This document shows, piece by piece, positions 1-5,647 of a stretch of 6,292 nucleotides of DNA. Position 1 is the first letter of the stretch; each line of letters begins with the position of its first letter. The DNA lies in contig JAKAHT010000012.1 of assembly GCA_021814805.1 (NCBI GenBank), forward strand, positions 6,566-12,857, written 5' to 3'. Position numbers and translations under genes: made by a program. Below the pieces are notes generated by a model. It had not been told where the DNA came from. It was given only the letters and a program-made list of their open reading frames with translations, and ran no database searches. Source of the stretch: a bacterium (GTDB taxonomy: Bacteria > Patescibacteriota > Minisyncoccia > UBA6257 > GWB1-50-10).

Positions 1-845
1 ACGGAAAAGAAGGCAGGGTAATAGGCATAAAGGTTTTCTCCAGAGATAAGGGAGATAAACTTGATCCAGGCATAATAAAGAAAATACAGGTTGAAGTGGC
101 CCAGCTCCGGAAAATAAAAGCCGGGGACAAACTGGCTGGCCGCTACGGCAACAAAGGCGTCATATCCCAAATAAGAAAAGTTGAAGATATGCCTTATCTT
201 GAGGACGGCCGACCAGTGGATATAGTTTTGAATCCTTTAGGCGTCGTTTCCCGTATGAATTTGGGCCAAATAATGGAGGTTAACCTGGGCTTGGCGGCCA
301 AGAAACACGGCTACCGAGCCATAGTTGATAATTTCGTGGGCGCTTCCGAAGAAGATATAAAGAATGAACTCATAGATGCCGGTTACGAACCGACTGGCAA
401 GATGAAAGTTATAAACGGTCTGACGGGACAGCCATTCAAAGATCCGATAACTGTCGGTTATATGTACATAATGAAATTGAACCACTTGGTTGAAGATAAG
501 ATGCACGTCCGATCGACCGGACCCTATTCCTTGATAACTCAGCAGCCTCTGGGAGGAAAAGCCAACCTGGGAGGCCAGCGCTTCGGAGAAATGGAAGTGT
601 GGGCTCTCGAAGGTTACGGAGCGGCTCATACGCTTCAGGAGATGCTCACCATAAAATCAGACGATGTTTTGGGGCGATCGGCTGCCTTCGAAGCGATAAT
701 AAGGGGCCAGGAAATAAAGAAACCCAATGTTCCGGCTTCGTTCAATGTCTTGGTTTCCGAAATGAAATCGTTGGGACTCGACGTAAGTTATGAATATGAA
801 AAAGTCCGCGAAGAGGAGGTCGAAAAAACTGAAGAAAATCAATAA
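1..845 (+). CDS. rpoB: RNA polymerase beta subunit, C-terminal part (5' end outside window)
   Basis: This is the C-terminal 280 codons of the catalytic beta subunit of RNA polymerase, reading in frame from base 3; the start lies upstream of the window. A GTG at 96 is an internal valine, not the start, because conserved RpoB sequence continues upstream of it. Visible landmarks are [11 protein letters not shown] (126-158), whose two lysines (129-131 and 153-155) match the catalytic-centre lysines of the family; [14 protein letters not shown] (231-272); the switch-region stretch with [18 protein letters not shown]; and the C-terminal [14 protein letters not shown] segment, which packs against beta'. 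The protein ends in an acidic tail, about 17 residues rich in Glu. Two changes from common bacterial motifs are His to Tyr in GRHGNKG and Pro to Val in GVPSRMN. All 21 isoleucines in this part are ATA. rpoC follows after 4 bases, the classic rpoBC pair. The assignment is secure. Confidence 0.98.
   Translation, partial: GKEGRVIGIKVFSRDKGDKLDPGIIKKIQVEVAQLRKIKAGDKLAGRYGNKGVISQIRKVEDMPYLEDGRPVDIVLNPLGVVSRMNLGQIMEVNLGLAAKKHGYRAIVDNFVGASEEDIKNELIDAGYEPTGKMKVINGLTGQPFKDPITVGYMYIMKLNHLVEDKMHVRSTGPYSLITQQPLGGKANLGGQRFGEMEVWALEGYGAAHTLQEMLTIKSDDVLGRSAAFEAIIRGQEIKKPNVPASFNVLVSEMKSLGLDVSYEYEKVREEEVEKTEENQ
808..842 (+). repeat. rpoB tail copy of a motif shared with the rpoC tail
   Basis: The end of rpoB reads GCGAAGAGGAGGTC, 12 bases, then GAAAATCAA, directly before its TAA. 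The end of rpoC at 4508-4539 carries the same two blocks, the first shortened by one GAG codon, with the same 12-base spacing and in the same reading frame. The encoded tails are [11 protein letters not shown] and EEVQENKENQ. Both elements end about 10 to 30 bases before the next gene's ATG. Low-complexity Glu/Lys coding could produce this by chance. Confidence 0.4.
814..819 (+). promoter_or_regulatory. AGGAGG Shine-Dalgarno-like sequence at the end of rpoB
   Basis: This is a full AGGAGG, but it lies 30 bases upstream of the preferred rpoC ATG (850), too far for ordinary use. The only in-frame codon at good spacing (9 bases) is a CTG at 829, which would give RpoC seven extra residues. The sequence also encodes Glu codons of the RpoB tail, so it may have no role in initiation. 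Confidence 0.2.
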
Positions 846-849
846 AAAA

Positions 850-3800
850 ATGACCAGAGACGACATAAAAAAAATCGGCATAAAATTAGCTTCGCCAGAA
901 GAAATCCTCGAATGGTCCGCTCATAAAGGTTCGGATGGGGAAAAGATTTACGGGGAAGTCACGAAACCCGAGACTTTGAACTACAGGACGCAGCGTCCGG
1001 AAAAAGACGGCTTGTTTTCCGAGCGTATTTTCGGACCCACCAGGGATTACGAATGCTACTGCGGAAAGTATAAAAAAGTTAAATTTAAAGGCATAGTCTG
1101 CGAGAAATGCGGCGTGGAAGTAACTCATTCGTCCGTAAGAAGAGAAAGAATGGGTCATATAAAATTAGCTTCGCCGGTAGCCCATATTTGGTTTTTGAAA
1201 ACCGTGCCTTCACGTTTAAGTTTGGTTTTGAATATCTCCGAACCCAAGCTTGAAAAGGTTATTTATTACGCGGCCTACATAGTGACCAAAGTCAATGAAG
1301 AAAATAAGAAAAGGGCTTTGGAAAATTTGAATAAGGAGTTCAAGGCTCTCAAGGAAGAGGGGTTCAAATCCGACGAATTGAAGAAAAAACAAAATGAAGT
1401 CAAGGAAATACTTTCGCTTTTAAAGCCGGGACTCATATTGAGTCAAGACGAATACTACAATCTTGTCGATAAGTTCGGCGACGTTTTCGAAGCCGGTCAA
1501 GGGGCGGAAGCCATAAGGAAAATATTGGAATCCATCGATTTGAAAGTTCTTTCCAAGGAACTTCAAAAGGACCTCGAGGAAGCGAGGGACGCGATGAAGC
1601 AAAAGAAAATACTTCTTAGGCTGAAGCTCGTGCGTTCAATGATGAAAGCGGGCGTGAGGCCGGAATGGATGGTTATGACGATCCTTCCCATATTGCCGCC
1701 GGAGTTGAGACCGATGGTGGTTTTGGATGGCGGATTTTACGCTACGGCTGACTTGAACGATTTGTACGGCCGGGTGATAAACAGAAACAACAGACTGAAA
1801 AAACTTATAGAACTCAAATCTCCGGAAGTCATAATCGTCAATGAAAAAAGAATGCTTCAAGAAGCAGTGGATGCGCTTGTAGACAATACCGCCCGTTTGG
1901 GAAGCCAACTCTTGTCTTCAAAGAGAAGACCACTTAAATCGTTGGCTGATATGTTGAAAGGCAAACAGGGCAGATTCAGGCAGAACCTTTTGGGTAAAAG
2001 GGTGGATTATTCCGGCCGTTCCGTCATTGTGGTAGGTCCGGAACTTAAATTGAATGAATGCGGCCTGCCTAAGAATATGGCCATAGAGCTTTTCCGCCCA
2101 TTCGTTATAAATAAGATAATAGAGAGAGGATTGGCTTTTAACATTAAACAAGCCAACAGATTGATAGAACAGGGCCCGCCGGAAGTTTGGGCTATATTGG
2201 AAGAAGTTATTCAATCAAGAAGAGTTCTTTTGAATAGGGCTCCAACACTCCATAGGCTCGGCATCCAGGCTTTTAAACCGGTTTTGATAGAAGACTTGGC
2301 TGTGAGAATTCCGCCCTTGGTTTGTACGGCTTTCAATGCCGACTTTGACGGCGACCAAATGGCTGTCCATTTGCCTTTGACGGCTGAAGCTCAGTATGAA
2401 GCCGAGAACTTGATGGATGCCGGAAGAAATCTTTTGAAACCGGCTGACGGAGGACCGATAGTTACTCCAACTAACGATGTTATTTTGGGAGTTTATTTCT
2501 TAACTCATATAAAAGAAGGAGCTAAGGGAGAAGGAAAAGCATTTTCCGATATGTCGGAACTGGAATTCGCTTATGACAACGACTTAGTGGATATAAACGC
2601 TTTGATAAAAGTCAGATACAAAGGAGAAACAATAGAAACCTCCTACGGAAGATTGCTGTTCAATAAAGTTTTACCGGAAGGATTCGGCTTTGTGAATAAT
2701 ACTTTAGATAAGGGAGGTTTGAAGAGTTTGGTGAGTAAGATAATAGAAAATTACAGCGTCGATGATAGCCGATATTACGTCGATAAAATAAAAGACCTCG
2801 GATTCACTTATTCGACTGTTTCTTCGATAACTTGGGGCATGCTCGACACCATATTGCCCGAAGAAAAGAAACAGATATTGTCGGAAGCGGAAAAAGAAGT
2901 CAGCGTCATAGAAGATCAGTACAACGAAGGCTTGCTCACATTTGAAGAAAGAAAGAGCAGAATCATAACCATTTGGACGGATGCCAGAGAAAGAATAGCG
3001 AAGACTCTGCCTGGCACTCTGAAGGAGGGCAATCCTCTTTATTGGATACTGGATTCCAAATCGCGCGGCAGCTGGTCTCAAATGATTCAAATGGTGGGAA
3101 TGAAAGGTTTAATACAAGACGTAAGAGGAGAAACAATAGAGTTGCCGGCCAAATCTTCTTATAAGGAAGGTTTGAGCGTCCTTGAATACTTTATAAGCGC
3201 CCACGGCGCGAGAAAGGGTTCGACTGATACGGCTCTTAAAACAGCGGCCGCCGGATATTTGACCCGCCGGCTGGTTGATGTTGCCCAGGATGTTTTCATA
3301 AAAGAAGACGATTGCGGCTCCAAAGACGGAGTGGAAATAATAAGATCGGAAGGCGACGCTTATGGTTATTCTTTCGCCGAAAGGATTTTCTCGAGAACCG
3401 CTCTTGAAGATATAAAGGTGGAAAGACGGGTGGTTGTAAAAGCCGGTGAGCAAATAACGAGGGAAGCGGCCAAAGTTATACACGATTCGAAGCTTGAATC
3501 GGTGAAAGCTAGGTCGCCCATAACTTGCAAATCGCTCTCGGGTATTTGTGCCACTTGCTACGGAATAGACTTGGGTAGAAACAAGAAGGTGGAGATGGGA
3601 GAAGCTGTCGGAGTCATAGCCGCCCAGTCAATCGGCGAACCCGGCACTCAGCTCACTCTAAGAACGTTCCATATCGGCGGCGTAGCCGGAGCCGATATAA
3701 CTCACGGTTTGCCTAGAATAGAAGAAATATTCGAAGCCAGAATACCGAAAGGAAAATCAACTCTCGTGAGAGCCGACGGCATAGTGACTGATATAGTTGA

Positions 3801-4548
3801 TCGCGGACTTTCGAATGTAATAGTGGTCAGAGAAGAATCTGCTCCAAAATTAAAGAGAAGGACAAGGAGATTAGCTTCCAAGGAGGCCGATACTTACGAA
3901 TATTTAGTACCTCAAAGAGCGACTATCAGGGTTAAGGTGGGCGACAAGGTTAAGAAGGGCGATCAGATTTACGACGGTTCGCTTGATTTAAGGGAACTTC
4001 TGTCTCATCGAGGCCTCAATGCTCTCATACATTACATCGTGAACGAAGTGCAGAAAATTTATGTCTCGCAGGGTTCGGTTATAAACGACAAACATATCGA
4101 AATAATGATAAGACAGATGCTTTCTAAAGTAACCGTAAAAGACGCCGGCGATTCCGAGCTCATGGTGGGTGAAGTTATGAGCAAACCGCAGTTTATAAGA
4201 GCAGTAAGAGAAGTGAAAAAATCTAAGAAGAAACCTCCCCGAGCCGTACAGAAAGTTTTTGGAGTGACGAGGATAGCTTTGGGAACCGAAAGCTTCCTTT
4301 CGGCGGCATCTTTTCAGGAGACGGCAAGAGTTTTGGTGGAAGCGGCCATGTCCGGTAAAGTGGATTCCTTAAAAGGACTCAAAGAAAACGTCATAATAGG
4401 ACGCCTGATACCGGCCGGCACCGGAGTAAAAAAGATATCCGATGAAGAATTGAGTAAAATGAAGGAAAAATTGACAGGTCCTGACCTTTTTGGTAACGTA
4501 ACTGTAAGCGAAGAGGTCCAAGAAAACAAAGAAAATCAAGCTCAATAA
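850..4548 (+). CDS. rpoC: RNA polymerase beta' subunit
   Basis: This is the complete beta' subunit, 1232 residues from the chosen start, which forms the clamp and holds the catalytic Mg2+. Landmarks in order: N-terminal zinc site C69, C71, C84, C87; charged helical clamp insertion at about 146-194; rudder and lid region before KGKQGRFRQNLLGKRVDYSG; active site NADFDGD with D498, D500, D502; secondary-channel rim helices at about 670-720; F-loop at about 735-755; bridge helix with GARKG and LTRRLVDVAQD; second zinc site C822, C893, C900, C903; trigger loop GEPGTQLTLRTFHIGG with H941. ITHGLPRIEEIFEAR follows the loop almost directly, so the large SI3 insertion of E. coli is absent. The frame is open back to ATG 790, but ATG 850 is preferred: it puts the first zinc cysteines one residue from their E. 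coli numbers, and the extra 20 Lys/Arg-rich residues overlap rpoB. No normally spaced Shine-Dalgarno site precedes 850. Confidence 0.98.
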   Translation: MTRDDIKKIGIKLASPEEILEWSAHKGSDGEKIYGEVTKPETLNYRTQRPEKDGLFSERIFGPTRDYECYCGKYKKVKFKGIVCEKCGVEVTHSSVRRERMGHIKLASPVAHIWFLKTVPSRLSLVLNISEPKLEKVIYYAAYIVTKVNEENKKRALENLNKEFKALKEEGFKSDELKKKQNEVKEILSLLKPGLILSQDEYYNLVDKFGDVFEAGQGAEAIRKILESIDLKVLSKELQKDLEEARDAMKQKKILLRLKLVRSMMKAGVRPEWMVMTILPILPPELRPMVVLDGGFYATADLNDLYGRVINRNNRLKKLIELKSPEVIIVNEKRMLQEAVDALVDNTARLGSQLLSSKRRPLKSLADMLKGKQGRFRQNLLGKRVDYSGRSVIVVGPELKLNECGLPKNMAIELFRPFVINKIIERGLAFNIKQANRLIEQGPPEVWAILEEVIQSRRVLLNRAPTLHRLGIQAFKPVLIEDLAVRIPPLVCTAFNADFDGDQMAVHLPLTAEAQYEAENLMDAGRNLLKPADGGPIVTPTNDVILGVYFLTHIKEGAKGEGKAFSDMSELEFAYDNDLVDINALIKVRYKGETIETSYGRLLFNKVLPEGFGFVNNTLDKGGLKSLVSKIIENYSVDDSRYYVDKIKDLGFTYSTVSSITWGMLDTILPEEKKQILSEAEKEVSVIEDQYNEGLLTFEERKSRIITIWTDARERIAKTLPGTLKEGNPLYWILDSKSRGSWSQMIQMVGMKGLIQDVRGETIELPAKSSYKEGLSVLEYFISAHGARKGSTDTALKTAAAGYLTRRLVDVAQDVFIKEDDCGSKDGVEIIRSEGDAYGYSFAERIFSRTALEDIKVERRVVVKAGEQITREAAKVIHDSKLESVKARSPITCKSLSGICATCYGIDLGRNKKVEMGEAVGVIAAQSIGEPGTQLTLRTFHIGGVAGADITHGLPRIEEIFEARIPKGKSTLVRADGIVTDIVDRGLSNVIVVREESAPKLKRRTRRLASKEADTYEYLVPQRATIRVKVGDKVKKGDQIYDGSLDLRELLSHRGLNALIHYIVNEVQKIYVSQGSVINDKHIEIMIRQMLSKVTVKDAGDSELMVGEVMSKPQFIRAVREVKKSKKKPPRAVQKVFGVTRIALGTESFLSAASFQETARVLVEAAMSGKVDSLKGLKENVIIGRLIPAGTGVKKISDEELSKMKEKLTGPDLFGNVTVSEEVQENKENQAQ
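4286..4303 (+). other. Perfect 7-bp inverted repeat with tetraloop inside rpoC
   Basis: CCGAAAG, loop CTTC, CTTTCGG can form a compact RNA hairpin. A TTTT run begins only at 4311, seven bases after the stem, so this is not a normal intrinsic terminator. It lies in the codons for the conserved TESFLS segment of beta', about 245 bases before the rpoC stop; the amino acid constraint may explain it. Confidence 0.4.
4471..4499 (+). promoter_or_regulatory. Candidate internal promoter for rpsF-ssb-rpsR
   Basis: A perfect TTGACA (4471-4476) is followed by a 17-base spacer and TAACGT (4494-4499). The second box matches TATAAT at only three positions, but these are the first two and the last, which matter most. 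A transcript would begin near 4506, about 40 bases before the rpsF ATG. The spacer contains the dyad AGGTC-CT-GACCT (4476-4487). The site lies within rpoC codons, so chance is a serious alternative. Confidence 0.25.
4508..4539 (+). repeat. rpoC tail copy of a motif shared with the rpoB tail
   Basis: GCGAAGAGGTC, a 12-base middle (7 of 12 identical to the rpoB copy) and GAAAATCAA, followed by two further codons (Ala, Gln) and the rpoC stop. It is the in-frame counterpart of the element at 808-842 and likewise precedes a gene (rpsF) that has no spaced ribosome-binding site. Confidence 0.4.
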
Positions 4549-4974
4549 ATGGAAGAAAGAGAAAAAAATAATTACGAAATAACCTTTTGGCTGAAGGAGG
4601 AAAATCCTTCGGTTATTAAGGATTTGCTTCTGAAAAACAATTGTGAAATTTTGGAAGAAAAGGAACTCAAGAAGATGCAGCTTAGTTATCCCATAAAGAA
4701 AGAGAAATTTGCTTTCTTCGGGGTGATAAAGTTTTCTTCTTATTCGGAAGCTATTAAGAATATGGAGGGCGCGCTTAATCTCAATCAATCTGTATTGAGG
4801 TACGCAATAGGGAACGTCAATAAGAAAATCGAATCACCGGAGAACTCCGAGATCAGGAGCCAGTCGCCCATGAGAGAAAGATCGGCTTATGCCGGATCGT
4901 CTTTCAAGAAGAAAGAGGAAGAAATATTGACCAACGAAGGTTTGGAAAAAAAGATAGAGGAAATTTTGAATTAA
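4549..4974 (+). CDS. rpsF: 30S ribosomal protein bS6
   Basis: bS6 is a small-subunit ribosomal protein that binds the central domain of 16S rRNA as a partner of bS18. The 141-residue product has the family pattern: YEITFWL (residues 9-15) as the first strand, LSYPIKKEKFAFFGVIKF (45-62) matching the conserved YPIKK-type strand pair, and LNLNQSVLRYAI (76-87) as the LN-x-x-VLRY motif. Residues 89-141 form a charged tail ending in a short Glu/Lys helix, a little longer than in E. coli. Its ATG is the base after the rpoC TAA, so it has no leader of its own. Translation is therefore probably coupled to rpoC or begins on a short transcript from the candidate promoter at 4471. Downstream ssb and rpsR complete the usual rpsF-ssb-rpsR set. 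Isoleucine codons here are mixed (6 of 12 ATA). Confidence 0.95.
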   Translation: MEEREKNNYEITFWLKEENPSVIKDLLLKNNCEILEEKELKKMQLSYPIKKEKFAFFGVIKFSSYSEAIKNMEGALNLNQSVLRYAIGNVNKKIESPENSEIRSQSPMRERSAYAGSSFKKKEEEILTNEGLEKKIEEILN

Positions 4975-4975
4975 T

Positions 4976-5425
4976 ATGAACTTAAACAAAGTATTCATAT
5001 TCGGGAATTTAACAAGGGATCCGGAGCTGCGCCAGACCCCGAGCGGTCAATCAGTTTGTTCATTGAATATAGCCACTAACAATATATTCTTTGATAAGGC
5101 CGGACAAAAACAACAAAAAGCCGAATTTCACAATGTAGTCATTTGGGGCCGGCAGGCGGAAATAGCCAATCAGTTTTTGAAAAAAGGCAGCTCTGTTCTT
5201 ATAGAAGGAAGACTCCAGACGCGTTCTTGGCAGGATAAACAAGGAGCTCAAAGAAGGACAACTGAAATAGTCACAGAAAGAATGCAATTCGGACCCAGAA
5301 CCGGCGGGGCCCCGGCTCCGGAAAATCAAAATAACCCAGCTCTCGACGAAAGCGTGAAAGATGAAGAGCTGCCGGAGATAAATTTCGAAGATTCAGAAAT
5401 AAAGCCGGAAGATATACCGTTTTAG
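4976..5425 (+). CDS. ssb: Single-stranded DNA-binding protein SSB
   Basis: SSB coats single-stranded DNA during replication, repair and recombination and recruits partner enzymes through its C-terminal tip. The 149-residue product has an N-terminal OB fold (about 1-106): NKVFIFGNLTRDPELR (4-19), FHNVVIWG (51-58) and GSSVLIEGRLQTRSW (71-85). W57 and W85 are candidate DNA-stacking aromatics. In the EFH segment, phenylalanine stands where E. coli SSB has W54. A Gly/Pro/Asn-rich linker (about 107-118) leads to an acidic tail that ends exactly in EDIPF (145-149), the conserved partner-binding tip. The gene starts 2 bases after the rpsF stop codon begins its last base run, with one base between the two genes. 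A GAGG at 4957-4960 lies about 15 bases upstream, too far to be an ideal ribosome-binding site. The position between rpsF and rpsR is the standard bacterial one. Nine of 10 isoleucines are ATA. Confidence 0.97.
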   Translation: MNLNKVFIFGNLTRDPELRQTPSGQSVCSLNIATNNIFFDKAGQKQQKAEFHNVVIWGRQAEIANQFLKKGSSVLIEGRLQTRSWQDKQGAQRRTTEIVTERMQFGPRTGGAPAPENQNNPALDESVKDEELPEINFEDSEIKPEDIPF

Positions 5426-5437
5426 AATATAACCAAT

Positions 5438-5647
5438 ATGAAACAACAAAAACAGTGCTTTTTTTGTTCCCAGAATTCCAAAGTCATAGATTACCGTGAC
5501 ACGGAAGTGTTGAGAAAGTTTGTTTCCAGTCAGCTTAAAATAATAGATCCGAGGCACACCAATATCTGTGCCAAACACCAGAGAAAACTTGCCAAAGCCA
5601 TAAAGGAGGCGAGAGTGATGGGTCTTTTGCCTTTCGTAAACAAATAA
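5438..5647 (+). CDS. rpsR: 30S ribosomal protein bS18, zinc-ligand type
   Basis: bS18 pairs with bS6 in the platform of the 30S subunit. The 69-residue product has the family pattern: CFFC at residues 7-10, IDYRDTEVLRKFVSSQLKI (17-35), CAKHQRKLAKAIKEAR (44-59) and the C-terminal GLLPFV. C7, C10, C44 and H47 are arranged as a possible zinc site, as in the cysteine-containing (C+) forms of S18; metal binding is inferred. The usual R-R-x-T-G segment reads PRHTN here, a mild divergence. The gene follows ssb after 12 bases that contain no Shine-Dalgarno sequence, and its TAA shares a base with the ATG of the phosphatase gene (TAATG). In many bacteria rplI comes next, but it does not here. Confidence 0.96.
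   Translation: MKQQKQCFFCSQNSKVIDYRDTEVLRKFVSSQLKIIDPRHTNICAKHQRKLAKAIKEARVMGLLPFVNK

Noticed and set aside
790..849. Longer RpoC start at ATG 790 (or 796), adding 18-20 residues
   Set aside because: The extra residues are Lys/Arg-rich and overlap rpoB; from ATG 850 the zinc cysteines fall within one residue of their E. coli numbers and the protein begins close to the conserved KIKLASPEEI-like segment.
880..1175. Exact 17-base direct repeat (880-896 and 1159-1175)
   Set aside because: Both copies encode IKLASP, a motif that naturally occurs twice near the N-terminus of beta' (LASP before the first helix and in the HI-x-LASP segment), so shared codon choice explains it.
2627..3140. Repeated GGAGAAACAATAGA in rpoC
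   Set aside because: Short, encodes GETIE twice in unrelated segments, and fits the general A/G-rich codon use.
2704..3483. Antisense open frames of 128 and 124 codons inside rpoC
   Set aside because: Both are fully inside a conserved, intact rpoC and show no recognisable motif or independent start context.
4400..4548. S6:S18-binding autoregulatory leader upstream of rpsF
   Set aside because: The region upstream is rpoC coding sequence. I saw CCGG-rich bases near 4411-4424, but could not fit the bulged stem expected of the known leader.
4369..4788. 139-codon open frame on the - strand over the rpoC end and rpsF
   Set aside because: It lies opposite two well-supported genes, resembles no family I know, and its Phe/Leu-rich content is what antisense of Lys/Glu-rich coding gives.
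5445..5468. A/T hairpin at the start of rpsR (AACAAAAA with TTTTTGTT)
   Set aside because: The stem has one G/C pair and seven A/T pairs around an 8-base loop, and it lies within codons for KQQKQCFFC; too weak to call a regulator or terminator.
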